Origin: a virus
Length of the DNA: 64,000 nucleotides
IMG/VR virus record: IMGVR_UViG_3300029258_003546
Coordinates: 1 to 64,000 of that record
Direction: 5' to 3' (one strand)
The notes below the pieces were generated by a model that did not search any database, was not told the origin of the DNA, and saw only the letters and a list, made by a program, of their open reading frames with translations. Numbering within the stretch: the first letter of the stretch is position 1; every line of letters begins with the position of its first letter. The position numbers were made by a program, and so were the translations under genes. This document shows, piece by piece, positions 1 through 7,872 of this stretch.

Positions 1-61
1 GACAGGTCTGCTGCAGGCGCCGGGGTGGGGAATCCCGGCCGATTTTGTCAAGGAGGAGATG

Positions 62-694
62 ATGAACCAGGAAGAGCTGAAGAAGGTGCTGGACAAGCAC
101 AGAATCTGGATAGCTACACGTCAAGAGCAGGGCGAAAGGGCCAACCTGGTCGGGGCCAACCTGGCCGGGATCAACCTGGACGGGACTGATCTGATCGAGG
201 CCAATCTGCGCGGGGCTGATCTGCGCAGAGCCAACATGGACGGGGCTGATCTGCGCGGGGCCAATCTGCGCGGGGCCAATCTGATCGAGGCCAATCTGCG
301 CGGGGCCAATCTGATCGAGGCCAATTTGTGCGGGATCATCGTCTCTTATCTCACTGCCGGCATCCATCCGGCACCTGAAGGTGAGTTGATTGCCTGGAAG
401 AAACTGTTGGACGACAGGCTGTGCAAGTTGCGCATCCCGGCGGATGCCCGCCGTAGCTGCGCAACCACTCGCAAGTTTCGCAGCGACTACGTTGTTGTTT
501 TAGAAGGTGAGGGGTACACGCAGTATTGCGGGCTTCGTACCGAGTACCGTCCGGGTGAGCGTATAGACGCAGACAGCTGGGACCCCTGCCGCTGGCATGA
601 ATGCTCGAACGGTATTCACTGGTTCCTAACCAGAGAAGAGGCTGAATCTTGGCGGACTTACTGTGCAAGTCCAGCAATTCTTCCAGACCACTAA
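62..694 (+). CDS. Pentapeptide-repeat protein
   Basis: Residues 25-90 are tandem pentapeptide repeats of the A(N/D)LxG type (GANLRGANLIEANL and similar), which fold as a right-handed quadrilateral beta helix. The last 120 residues have no recognisable domain but are rich in Trp, Cys and Arg. I chose the second of two adjacent ATGs because AGGAGG at 51-56 is then 5 nt away. The repeats are also nearly identical as DNA, suggesting recent tandem expansion. Members of the family include DNA mimics and gyrase protectors, but nothing here fixes a function. Confidence 0.85.
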   Translation: MNQEELKKVLDKHRIWIATRQEQGERANLVGANLAGINLDGTDLIEANLRGADLRRANMDGADLRGANLRGANLIEANLRGANLIEANLCGIIVSYLTAGIHPAPEGELIAWKKLLDDRLCKLRIPADARRSCATTRKFRSDYVVVLEGEGYTQYCGLRTEYRPGERIDADSWDPCRWHECSNGIHWFLTREEAESWRTYCASPAILPDH

Positions 695-729
695 GAGCAG
701 GCTTTAACGGCCGAAAGGAGTCGCAGAGC

Positions 730-1152
730 ATGGACAAGGACGATACTCGTTTACGCATTTGCGAGAATTGTAAGTTCTGGCAAATGCCAGATTTGGCCGG
801 GAACCTGAATCTGGCTGCAGGTGAGTGCCATCGCCGGTGCTCGGCGTTTCCGGCGAGGAAGGCAAACGAGTGGTGTGGCGAATGGGAAGCTAACATCAGC
901 AAATTTGCTGATGTTGGTCCGGGCTACTACTGGTTCTGGGACGAATCAAGGGCTGCACACGGCGCTACCATCGTCAGAGCAGGCGCATGGGTTCCTGTCA
1001 GAATTCAGAAAGACGAGTTTACTGATTGTCTTGTGGTTGTAGGCTTGGACGAGTTGTATCAGGAGGCATGTACGTTTCCTGCAACGTACTTCCGTCCGCT
1101 GGACGACCCGCCGGCAAATCCGCCGGCTTGTTCAAAAGGAGAAGAAACATGA
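730..1152 (+). CDS. Small Cys-rich protein of unknown function
   Basis: A protein of 140 residues. The N-terminal 45 residues hold CxxC, two further Cys and a CGEW motif (CENCKFW, GECHRRC, WCGEW), a likely zinc-binding knuckle. The gene at 4146 begins with the same pattern (CETCIHW, CCHS, CGQW), so the two are paralogous at the N-terminus. The rest is unrecognised. Start set by AAAGGAG 8 nt upstream. Its stop overlaps the next start in an ATGA. Confidence 0.7.
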   Translation: MDKDDTRLRICENCKFWQMPDLAGNLNLAAGECHRRCSAFPARKANEWCGEWEANISKFADVGPGYYWFWDESRAAHGATIVRAGAWVPVRIQKDEFTDCLVVVGLDELYQEACTFPATYFRPLDDPPANPPACSKGEET

Positions 1153-1352
1153 TAGCCAGATGTGGTTGCCGGCATCCGGCGCAGGACAAGCTGCACGGCG
1201 AAGGTTGCCGTGTTTTCAATCCGTGCAAAGTGTCGGTCGGTGGAAAGCCTGGCATGCGTTGCACAGTGTGCGGGCGTGTGGCGGCTAGGTCAGAGGCTAT
1301 ACGCGGCTATGCGCCACGCGAGCCGCAACAGAAAGGACAGAAGAAATGCTGA
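1149..1352 (+). CDS. Small putative zinc-binding protein
   Basis: A 67-residue product with seven cysteines, including a CTVCGR zinc-ribbon half, and a basic C-terminus (QQKGQKKC). It starts in an ATGA overlap with the previous stop and is preceded by AAAGGAG. The longer reading of this frame, from 1026, lies inside the upstream gene and has no ribosome site. Function unknown. Confidence 0.6.
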   Translation: MIARCGCRHPAQDKLHGEGCRVFNPCKVSVGGKPGMRCTVCGRVAARSEAIRGYAPREPQQKGQKKC

Positions 1353-1573
1353 TGCTGCACGAAGTAATGGAGCATTACGGAAATATCGTCCGGGCGGCGT
1401 GTGCATATCGCCAAGCATACGCGTGTATAGAAGGCAGCGAGTGCATACAGCTGCCTACTGGCATGAAGGAGAAAGTTGCTCAAGCACACGCACATCTGCT
1501 AGAAGTTATAGACGCAGCTAGGGCAGCTGGCGTGATGATATCATCTGGGGCCGGGGCAAGCGCCGTTGGGTAA
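1346..1573 (+). CDS. Small protein ending in an IDAARxAG motif
   Basis: 75 residues, mostly helical. Residues 50-62 (LLEVIDAARAAGV) match the ends of the genes at 4146 and 4698 and of the remnant at 4613, so this is one member of a local family built on that helix. It overlaps the previous gene by 7 bp. Function unknown. Confidence 0.6.
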   Translation: MLMLHEVMEHYGNIVRAACAYRQAYACIEGSECIQLPTGMKEKVAQAHAHLLEVIDAARAAGVMISSGAGASAVG

Positions 1574-1592
1574 AGATAGAAAGGATAGAGCA

Positions 1593-1783
1593 ATGAGCAA
1601 CCTGTACAAGGAATACCCGCTGCCGTGGCACACCTACTCGGGTGGCTGCGACAAGCTGTGGCAGATCGACGCGGCGAATGGTAACCGTGTCACGTCGTCG
1701 CTGGAGGAGGACCTGGCGGCGAGGCGGTGCGAATCGAACAGATGAAGGCCGCCCTGGCCAAACTGGAGGAAAGCAATGAGTGA
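1593..1783 (+). pseudogene. Frameshifted relic of the gene family at 1776 and 2065
   Basis: From ATG 1593 the frame reads MSNLYKEYPLPWHTY and stops at 1745 after 50 residues. The start matches the two following genes (LPW near the N-terminus). In another frame, from about 1720, the sequence reads EAVRIEQMKAALAKLEESNE, matching their C-termini (LVALAKLEGNDE, MAALAKLEGDDE). The middle is missing and the frames do not join, so this is a copy with an internal deletion and frameshift. A real 50-residue product cannot be excluded. Confidence 0.6.
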
Positions 1784-2072
1784 CTTGTTCGACGAGCGCC
1801 CGCTACCGTGGCGGATATCAAGACCGCCGACCGGATCGCGAGTGGTAGATGCAAACGGGCGACTAGTCTACTGGCAAGGGGGAATCCCCGACGATGTGTT
1901 TGAGGCGGGTGTGACGTGCTTCAACGCCTGCGCGGGTATCGCCAACCCGGAGGCGATACCGGAACTGATTGAGGCAGTGCGACGCCTACGCCCTCGCCTG
2001 AAGTACATGAGCGAGGGCGCTGCGCGGGACACATTGGTCGCCCTGGCCAAGCTGGAGGGCAACGATGAGTGA
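1776..2072 (+). CDS. Hypothetical protein, tandem paralog A
   Basis: 98 residues, paralogous to the next gene: both have LPW near the start, a central CAGI(A)NPEAIPELI segment (residues 52-66) and end in LAKLEGxDE. The gene is linked to its neighbours by the same GATGAGTGA stop-start overlap. Tandem duplication is clear; function unknown. Confidence 0.7.
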   Translation: MSDLFDERPLPWRISRPPTGSRVVDANGRLVYWQGGIPDDVFEAGVTCFNACAGIANPEAIPELIEAVRRLRPRLKYMSEGAARDTLVALAKLEGNDE

Positions 2073-2349
2073 CGACGACCTACACCTGCCGTGGATTGCC
2101 GAGACCAACGGGCTAGGCCGGAGCTGCGTGCGCGACTCGCTGGGGCGTAGTCGCTTTCTCTGCAACTCCAGGCGCGACGCCGAGTATGCAGTCGCCTGTG
2201 CCAACGCCTGCGCGGGGATCAACCCGGAGGCGATTCCGGAGTTGATCCAGACGGTTCGACACGTTCTGGATTTTCACATGTGGGATGGGCGGGTTCGGGA
2301 GGATCAACTAATGGCCGCCCTGGCCAAGCTGGAGGGTGACGATGAGTAG
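2065..2349 (+). CDS. Hypothetical protein, tandem paralog B
   Basis: 94 residues, about the same length as its upstream paralog and sharing NACAGINPEAIPELI (residues 51-65) and the ALAKLEGDDE end. It begins inside the stop of the upstream gene and ends overlapping the next by 8 bp. Function unknown. Confidence 0.7.
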   Translation: MSDDDLHLPWIAETNGLGRSCVRDSLGRSRFLCNSRRDAEYAVACANACAGINPEAIPELIQTVRHVLDFHMWDGRVREDQLMAALAKLEGDDE

Positions 2350-2560
2350 CTGGCATACCCGCTGCGCCCACTGCGGCAAGCCCGCCCTGCTACAACAGGT
2401 CCTCAAGTGCGCCGTCTGCGGGCGCGTGTTCTCGAAGAACTGGTGTGGGGTGGCTCGTCAATATGTAGACGACCTCGACGCTACGGATTGCAGCAGGATC
2501 GATGCTGTCGAGTTGCTTGCCCAAGACGCGGCAAGGCGTTCTGCCCGGATCATCGGGTAA
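2342..2560 (+). CDS. Zn-ribbon small protein, possibly frameshifted
   Basis: A 72-residue product with two CxxCG knuckles (CAHCGK and CAVCGR, residues 8-28), a zinc ribbon. The ATG at 2342 sits in the stop of the upstream gene. After 2560 another frame reads TESEDDLLELGIVLETDDG and runs into the next start at 2612, the kind of acidic ending seen in neighbouring genes. A frameshift near 2520-2560 may therefore have removed the original C-terminus. Confidence 0.6.
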   Translation: MSSWHTRCAHCGKPALLQQVLKCAVCGRVFSKNWCGVARQYVDDLDATDCSRIDAVELLAQDAARRSARIIG

Positions 2561-2611
2561 CGGAGTCGGAGGACGACCTGCTGGAACTTGGGATTGTTTT
2601 GGAGACCGACG

Positions 2612-2929
2612 ATGGCTGAACACATTGAATGTACAGAGACTTATCGCGGCTGGGCACTAAAGATTACCAATAGCGGTACAGAACGCAGCCTGTTTGCCAA
2701 CTATGCCTTCTGTCTTGGAGGCGGTGGAATCCCAGAACCAAAAGAGGTTGGTGTGATGGGCCGCGTAGATATCGACGTGCGTCTATATGGCAAGCGGATG
2801 ATGGCATCGCAACCATGCCCTCTCAACTTCAACGATTCTCAGGAGCAGGCGCTGGCTTTGTTGCGGCGTACTGTAGATGAGATCATCGCCACGCTGCAAG
2901 CACAGTGGAAGGAGGCCGACGATGGATAG
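2612..2929 (+). CDS. Hypothetical protein
   Basis: 105 residues, with alternating hydrophobic segments suggesting a mostly beta fold and a C-terminal helix (EQALALLRRTVDEII). No known motif. It begins in a GACGATGG context like its neighbours and overlaps the next gene by 8 bp, so it belongs to the same translationally coupled run. Confidence 0.65.
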   Translation: MAEHIECTETYRGWALKITNSGTERSLFANYAFCLGGGGIPEPKEVGVMGRVDIDVRLYGKRMMASQPCPLNFNDSQEQALALLRRTVDEIIATLQAQWKEADDG

Positions 2930-3581
2930 GAACCGGGCGATTGAACTGCTCGATTACATGGCCCGTGGAAAGTCCGATTTCCTCGGCGGTCGGGGCTGGC
3001 TGATTCGTAAGAATCGCCGCGAGGCGCTTGTGATGGCCTGCGATGCGCTGCGGACACCCGACCTTGAGGTAGATATAGTAGCAGCTAAGGCCGATCTTCA
3101 TACGCAGAAATGCCGTGTTCGGGAACTGGAGGCCGAACTGGAGCGGCTGCGGGCCGAGGTGCCCAAACCCAGGTTCGAGGTGGGGGGATGGGTGCGACCA
3201 ACCCTCCAGGTGGACGGACAGTCCCAGGGCGGCCAGGTGAGATCACGTGAACTGATCTGGCTCTACCACTACGACCCGGAGCAGACAGCAGGCGAATCAT
3301 TCCTTGAACCCACCGACCCGCCGGGGCCGGAGTCTGACGCCGCTCTGTGCAGAACGAACGATTGGGAAGTAGGAACCTACCTAGCCGGCGACGAGGGTTA
3401 CGGGGAGACGGTGATACAGATTACTGCCATAGGTGAGTGCAAGATTCTGGCTCGGCAGATTAGCCATCGCGGGGCTCCCTGCCCGCAGCCAGAAGGACCG
3501 TGGACGCTGGAGTACCGCGACTGGCGCAAGGTCGAAGCGCCAAGCCGGGCGGCCAAGACGGAGGTTGACGATGGCGACTGA
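2922..3581 (+). CDS. Hypothetical protein with short coiled coil
   Basis: 219 residues. Residues 55-80 form a short coiled coil (KCRVRELEAELERLRAE); the following part is Trp- and Gly-rich and beta-like. The N-terminus resembles DNA-packing helical domains only loosely. Function unknown. Overlaps the next start by 11 bp. Confidence 0.65.
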   Translation: MDRNRAIELLDYMARGKSDFLGGRGWLIRKNRREALVMACDALRTPDLEVDIVAAKADLHTQKCRVRELEAELERLRAEVPKPRFEVGGWVRPTLQVDGQSQGGQVRSRELIWLYHYDPEQTAGESFLEPTDPPGPESDAALCRTNDWEVGTYLAGDEGYGETVIQITAIGECKILARQISHRGAPCPQPEGPWTLEYRDWRKVEAPSRAAKTEVDDGD

Positions 3582-4131
3582 GCAGGAGACTCTGATCTGT
3601 GAAATCTGCGGCGGCGATGAGGATGTTATCAACGGGCTGTGCGAGAACTGCGACCATGAGCAACACGTCTATTGCCATATCTGCGAAGAGGTCGTGGAGG
3701 GCGGAGCGTGCCGGCACGTGTTTTGGGATGAGGTTGATTGCTGGGTGGGTCCTGGGCTGACCGGGACGTGCGACACCAGCGTGAAGCACGCCAAGGCATC
3801 TGTCTGGCGCGTGCTGGACTGGACAGGTCTCGCCCACGACTTCCTCAAGCGGCTGGAGAGCAACACGATCAACCTGTACTGCATGGGCTACCTGCTAGGC
3901 GGCCCGGAGGACTGGTATCTGAACGATCTGGAGATCCGGGCGTTTGGGTGCCTGCACAGCCGTAGATGGGTAAATGAGGACGCAATAGAGGAGATGCAGC
4001 TGGGCATGGGTTGGCTGGCATCGCTGGGCGAGGACACGCCGGAGGCGAATCAGCAGATTGCAGGGTGGGTTCGAGAGTACCTAGCCGCATACCCGCAGAG
4101 TCTGTGGCCACGTGGCCGTAGACTCGCATAG
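3571..4131 (+). CDS. Cys-rich hypothetical protein
   Basis: 186 residues. The first 60 hold four CxxC pairs (CEICGG, CENCDH, CHICEE and flanking Cys/His), probably two zinc sites. The remainder is helical, with many Trp and acidic residues. Coupled to the upstream gene; followed by a short AGAGAGGAGG leader for the next. Confidence 0.65.
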   Translation: MATEQETLICEICGGDEDVINGLCENCDHEQHVYCHICEEVVEGGACRHVFWDEVDCWVGPGLTGTCDTSVKHAKASVWRVLDWTGLAHDFLKRLESNTINLYCMGYLLGGPEDWYLNDLEIRAFGCLHSRRWVNEDAIEEMQLGMGWLASLGEDTPEANQQIAGWVREYLAAYPQSLWPRGRRLA

Positions 4132-4145
4132 AGAGGAGGGCGACG

Positions 4146-4430
4146 ATGAGACCGGATAGGTGCGAGACGTGCATACACTGGCACTCATTGGCGGGCCGTC
4201 TAGGGGCGTGCTGTCACTCGCCAAATACCACGCTCAAGTTCGCCGATAGCTTTTGCGGCCAATGGCAGCCCGTCGCCCCCCTGGCCGAGGTGCTGGAGGC
4301 GGCGCTTGAGATATATGATGCGTGGCGCTGCCATGAACCGCCCGCACCGGATGAGCTTGTACGACTATGCCAAGCCATCGACGCCGCGAGGGAGGCGGGG
4401 GCGCTGGGAGAAAAAGATGGCTCGGGTTAG
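4146..4430 (+). CDS. Cys-knuckle protein with IDAARxAG ending
   Basis: 94 residues. N-terminus MRPDRCETCIHWH with further Cys (CCHS, CGQW) resembles the gene at 730; the C-terminus (QAIDAAREAGAL) matches the genes at 1346 and 4698. It looks like a fusion of two recurring local modules. AGGAGGGCGACG precedes the ATG. Function unknown. Confidence 0.65.
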   Translation: MRPDRCETCIHWHSLAGRLGACCHSPNTTLKFADSFCGQWQPVAPLAEVLEAALEIYDAWRCHEPPAPDELVRLCQAIDAAREAGALGEKDGSG

Positions 4431-4626
4431 CTGCTGGCATTGCGGCGTCGCGGTTGGACGACGCACCGATGTCTGCCCCAATTGCTATCGGCGGCAGTCC
4501 TGTGATCGCTGTGGTCGCTCCCTGGTCTTGGAGGCTGGGAGATGCGTACAGTGCAATAGATTAGTTCCTCTCATTGCCGCCCGCGAGGCGGAGGCGCTGA
4601 AAGGAGCCAACGATGAGACCGGATAG
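4417..4626 (+). CDS. Double zinc-ribbon protein
   Basis: 69 residues with four CxxC pairs (CWHCG, CPNCY, CDRCG, CVQCN) regularly spaced, a typical double zinc ribbon. It overlaps the upstream gene by 14 bp. The end of the gene overlaps the remnant at 4613. Probably binds nucleic acid or protein, but nothing specific can be said. Confidence 0.7.
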   Translation: MARVSCWHCGVAVGRRTDVCPNCYRRQSCDRCGRSLVLEAGRCVQCNRLVPLIAAREAEALKGANDETG

Positions 4627-4711
4627 GACGTGCAAGACGTTTGTTGACGCCATCGATGCAGCCAGGAAGGCGGGGGTTTTACCAATGGAGGGTAAGAATG
4701 AAGACAAGTGA
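4613..4711 (+). pseudogene. Internally deleted copy of the 4146 gene
   Basis: A 32-residue frame that joins the start of the 4146 gene (MRPDR, then T, then CK) directly to its paralogous end (AIDAARKAGVLP). About 60 residues in the middle are absent. Still translatable with an overlapping start, so it may make a microprotein, but the pattern is that of a decayed duplicate. Confidence 0.5.
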
Positions 4712-4976
4712 AGCAGAAGCAATTGCCTATCTTGATGCGATGCTTGAAGGCAGGCCCATCGAGGGAACATGGAGTATATACGCCGAACGTTGTGAGGCCA
4801 TCAAGCTCGGTCGTCACGCTTTGTGGCGTATGCTGAAGTTGGCCGAGGTGCTGGAGGCGGCGGCAGAGTGGCGGGATACTCATGCGTTGCGAACGCAGCA
4901 TGGCGTAGCGTGCCGCCGCTTGTTCAACGCCATTGACGCCGCCCGCAAGGCGGGAGTGCTGCCGGAGGACGAATGA
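4698..4976 (+). CDS. Hypothetical helical protein, IDAARxAG family
   Basis: 92 residues, predicted helical. The middle (LAEVLEAAAEW) and end (NAIDAARKAGVL) match the 4146 gene (LAEVLEAALEI, QAIDAAREAGAL). GGAGGGTAAGA precedes the ATG. Ends in an ATGA overlap with the next gene. Function unknown. Confidence 0.65.
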   Translation: MKTSEAEAIAYLDAMLEGRPIEGTWSIYAERCEAIKLGRHALWRMLKLAEVLEAAAEWRDTHALRTQHGVACRRLFNAIDAARKAGVLPEDE

Positions 4977-5254
4977 GCCAGGAGCCAAGACCAATGATCA
5001 AACGCCCACAGATCAAGAAAGATGCTGAAGACGAGATCCTCTACCGAGTCCAACGCTGGCTGGAAATGCGCCTACGGCAGAAGGGCCGCAGACAGCTAGC
5101 AAGCCGCCATGAACTGCTCGGGATACTGGACGAGGAGATGGCGGAGTTGCGCGAGGCCGTGCATTCCGGGACCCGTGCGGCGATTGACTCGGAATGCCTT
5201 GATGTAGCGGTCGCCGCGATCATGGGGCTACTGAGTCCCGATTGGGGTTGGTAA
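4973..5254 (+). CDS. MazG-like / all-alpha NTP pyrophosphatase-like protein
   Basis: 93 residues. The segment LDEEMAELREAV followed by ECLDVAVAAIMGL has the EExxE-12-28-ExxD spacing of the MazG/all-alpha NTP pyrophosphatase superfamily, in which these acids bind Mg2+ and a nucleotide triphosphate. Phage members are common in nucleotide metabolism regions. Only the core motif supports this, so substrate is open. Confidence 0.6.
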   Translation: MSQEPRPMIKRPQIKKDAEDEILYRVQRWLEMRLRQKGRRQLASRHELLGILDEEMAELREAVHSGTRAAIDSECLDVAVAAIMGLLSPDWGW

Positions 5255-5852
5255 TGGCTGAGGAGCCAAACAGTACGGCGATGACTGAACCCGCCTGGAC
5301 ACACGGGACGGATGGGCGAAAACAAGTTGTGTGAGGACTGCGGCTATAATCAGCTCCGGCACTACCATTCCCGCCGATGACATGTTACTGCCCCTGAGCG
5401 TGCTGGAGCACAACTTGATTCCAGGCATATATATCACCCTCTATGAGCTGGCCACACGGGCAGAATATGTCTGGATTTCAGTTTGGTGGTTCCAGCGCGC
5501 CAGCAGAAGTGAGTCCGGCCATGATACGCGAGCGCGCTGGAACCTCGGTTGAAGCTGTCCGGCAGAAGGCTGGCGTCAACGTCAGCCGGTAACAGAGGCC
5601 GCTGAGTACCTATGCACCAGCCTGGGTTAAATATCGGGCTCTCCCGAGGCGTACACGGTGCCCAGACTGCTGATCAGCCAGCGCAGGCTGTTCAGAGCAT
5701 CTGGCCAGGTCGGAATCTCAGCATCTGTCGGAACAGTCCATGAAAGGCTTTGGTCTCGGATTGTTTCTAGGTGAGACAATGCGAGCTGAGAGGCCTAGCT
5801 CTCAGGTGGCGGATCAAAATTGAATATCTGCCATTCCAAGGTCTTTCGTGTT
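5255..5852 (+). other. Gene-poor stretch with small hairpins and ORF scraps
   Basis: No convincing gene. ATG 5254 gives 26 residues, ATG 5311 gives a 22-residue CEDCGY fragment, and a frame from about 5379 to 5552 gives 57 residues without a clear ribosome site; all look like debris. Two tight hairpins are visible: 5568-5587 (GGCTGGCG pairing with CGTCAGCC, tetraloop TCAA) and 5786-5805 (CTGAGAG pairing with CTCTCAG). This is the left edge of the RNA-rich island. Confidence 0.5.
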
Positions 5853-5971
5853 GTAGAGCAGCTTGGGCGCAGAAGGGCTTGGCTTCCACTGCCCGCTGGG
5901 TATGGCGATATGTGGATCGCCATTAGCGGTACGGGTTGCAATTTAAGAGCCTGGAGCTCAAGCTGCTCTAC
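5853..5971 (+). ncRNA. Structured RNA closed by a 13-bp stem
   Basis: GTAGAGCAGCTTG (5853-5865) pairs perfectly with CAAGCTGCTCTAC (5959-5971). Inside are at least two further hairpins, one with an 8-bp perfect stem ATGGCGAT / ATCGCCAT and a 6-nt loop. The 3' end is followed by ATTTTTTAG, a weak U-tract. It lies in the leader of the TROVE operon and has the size of the other island RNAs. It could be an independent RNA or a leader structure. Confidence 0.6.
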
Positions 5972-5993
5972 ATTTTTTAGGAAGGAGGAGAAG

Positions 5994-6419
5994 ATGAAGT
6001 TCATCATGGAAGTGGAAGTGGAAGGCGATCTGATAGTACCAGGTCGTACTGATCAGGTAAATACCTGCGTGCTCCTCTCCTTGTTAAGCGAAGCCTGCGG
6101 CGAAATTGAGCGGCGCGCTGATTACCATCGTGGGTATGATTATCACGGCGGGGAGCCGGAGAAGGCCGCTCTCAAGCTCGGCGATAGCGGTGAGCTCGTT
6201 GGGTCTGAGAATCTGTTCCTTGGTGGTTTACAAGGAACCGTCAAGTGGGAAGTGGCCGAGTCTGCCGTTAAAAAAGGAAGGGAGGACGTGAAATGCCAGA
6301 CAAGAAGTTGTTTTCGTCTGCTCCTGGGAAGCATATTCCCAGGACTGATACAGTCAACGAAGCAGGCGGTACTGCGTATGCGTTCACGGTGCGTCACGCG
6401 CTTGCGCAGTTGGCTGTAA
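5994..6419 (+). CDS. Hypothetical protein upstream of TROVE; end uncertain
   Basis: A strong GGAAGGAGGAG site precedes the ATG. Residues 1-100 look like a real acidic protein (MKFIMEVEVEGDLIVPG...). The frame then runs 127 bp into the TROVE gene, unlike the 4-20 bp overlaps elsewhere in the window, and the last 40 residues there are basic and low in sense. A -1 shift at the A-run near 6270 would give a stop at 6290-6292, next to the TROVE start. So either the overlap is real or there is a programmed or sequencing frameshift. Confidence 0.55.
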   Translation: MKFIMEVEVEGDLIVPGRTDQVNTCVLLSLLSEACGEIERRADYHRGYDYHGGEPEKAALKLGDSGELVGSENLFLGGLQGTVKWEVAESAVKKGREDVKCQTRSCFRLLLGSIFPGLIQSTKQAVLRMRSRCVTRLRSWL

Positions 6420-7867
6420 CCGGCACTCTGCCGGGTGGTGGTTCGTACTACAAATCAGGTCAAGACGGCCTGAAAGAGGCGCTGAACACGGCCGCAAAGT
6501 GCGAAGCCGGCTGGATTGCCAAGTGCGCGATCTACGCGGCAGAGCATGGCATGAAGGACATGCCTGCTTTGCTACTAGCGTACCTCAGCACCTGTGATAT
6601 CGCACTGACGGAAACCGTGTTTCCAAGGATAGTACATAACAGCCGCATGTTGCGCGGCTTCTGTCAGATTCTCAGATCGGATGTCGTTGGTCGTAAGAGC
6701 TTTGGCCGCGTGCTCAAGCGATGTATCAGACAGTGGCTTGATAGCCGGTCTGAGTATCAGCTGTTTGGTGACGCTGTAGGTGGCAAGTCCGCCGGCGGCG
6801 TGAGCATAGCCGACATCATCAAGATGGTGCATCCCAAGCCGGCGAATGCCGAGCGAGAGGCGCTGTACGGCTATATCATCGGCAAAGAAGGCGTGCCAGA
6901 CGTTGTCAGAGCGTACGAGGCCTTCAAGGCCGGCGAGACAGAGGAGCTGCCAAACGTTCGCTGGGAGCTGTTGACAGCGCTGGATCTCAAGCCTGAGCAC
7001 TGGAAGCTCATAGCTCGTCGTGCCGGTTGGCGGCAAGCTGTCAAGCAGCTCAACACGTTTCATCGTCATCAGGTTCTGGATGATCCTGAAACGGTTGAGA
7101 TTCTTGCTCAAAAGATTGCCGACGAAGAGACGATCAGCAAGCTCAAGCCGTTTCCTCACGAGCTGGTGTCGGCGTACAAGTTCGGCATAACCGCTCCACA
7201 GCCGATTTTGGATGCGCTGCACGCCGCTATGGAATACGTAACTGCGTATGTGAAAGTTCCAGCTGGAAAGGTGTTGCTGGGTGTGGACGTGTCTGGCTCG
7301 ATGGGCTCCCCGGTTACAGGTTGGCGGGGTTCGGCAACCGGTAAGCTTTGTTGCACCGACGTGGCTTGCTTGCTGGCCGCTGTCGTGGCGAAGCGGAATC
7401 CTGACGCACAAGTGATTCCGTTCGACACGAAGCGGTACGATATACGGATCGACCGCATGAATCCGATTTTGACTACTGCTGAGCAGCTTAGTCAGCGGGG
7501 AGGCGGAGGAACGTCAGTTTCGATTCCCCTGGCTTGGGCGTTGGACACTGGTTTCGAGCCAGATCATGTTATTCTGCTCAGTGACAACGAGTCCTGGGCG
7601 GATTCGCGTGGCTCCTCAGCCGCTACCAAAACAATGCGGTGTTTCCGCCAGCTGCAGCAGAAGGTTCCACATCTGCGCATGGTGTGCTTGGATCTTCAGC
7701 CTGACACTAGTACCCAGGCAGCGGACGAAGCTGATGTCCTGAATCTGGGCGGCTGGAGCAATCAGCTCTGGTCTGTAATCGTTGATTTTCTGGAGCACGG
7801 TCAGAATCCGGATGATCCTAATCTCTGGCTTCAGGAGATTGATGCGATTACAATAGACGGACAGTAG
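6293..7867 (+). CDS. rsr: TROVE-domain RNA-binding protein (Ro60/Rsr family)
   Basis: 524 residues, the usual length of Ro60 and bacterial Rsr (about 530). Residues 1-320 are the HEAT-like TROVE ring; residues 325-515 are a von Willebrand A domain with an intact MIDAS start DVSGSMGS (D332) and a later SDNES. Ro proteins hold Y RNAs on the outer ring surface and the 3' ends of misfolded RNA in the cavity. In bacteria they work with RNA ligases or exonucleases in RNA repair and turnover. Directly downstream lie five Y-RNA-like stems, followed by RNA ligase, RlaP and Thg1 genes, which matches that role. Preceded by GGGAGGACGTGAA. Confidence 0.93.
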   Translation: MPDKKLFSSAPGKHIPRTDTVNEAGGTAYAFTVRHALAQLAVTGTLPGGGSYYKSGQDGLKEALNTAAKCEAGWIAKCAIYAAEHGMKDMPALLLAYLSTCDIALTETVFPRIVHNSRMLRGFCQILRSDVVGRKSFGRVLKRCIRQWLDSRSEYQLFGDAVGGKSAGGVSIADIIKMVHPKPANAEREALYGYIIGKEGVPDVVRAYEAFKAGETEELPNVRWELLTALDLKPEHWKLIARRAGWRQAVKQLNTFHRHQVLDDPETVEILAQKIADEETISKLKPFPHELVSAYKFGITAPQPILDALHAAMEYVTAYVKVPAGKVLLGVDVSGSMGSPVTGWRGSATGKLCCTDVACLLAAVVAKRNPDAQVIPFDTKRYDIRIDRMNPILTTAEQLSQRGGGGTSVSIPLAWALDTGFEPDHVILLSDNESWADSRGSSAATKTMRCFRQLQQKVPHLRMVCLDLQPDTSTQAADEADVLNLGGWSNQLWSVIVDFLEHGQNPDDPNLWLQEIDAITIDGQ

Positions 7868-7872
7868 GCATT

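Noticed and set aside
121-339. - strand ORF of 72 residues
   Set aside because: Mirror of the pentapeptide-repeat gene; its repetitive sequence is only the complement of the repeats.
6575-7411. - strand ORF of 278 residues inside TROVE
   Set aside because: The + strand product has clear family motifs across the same span; the antisense frame has none.
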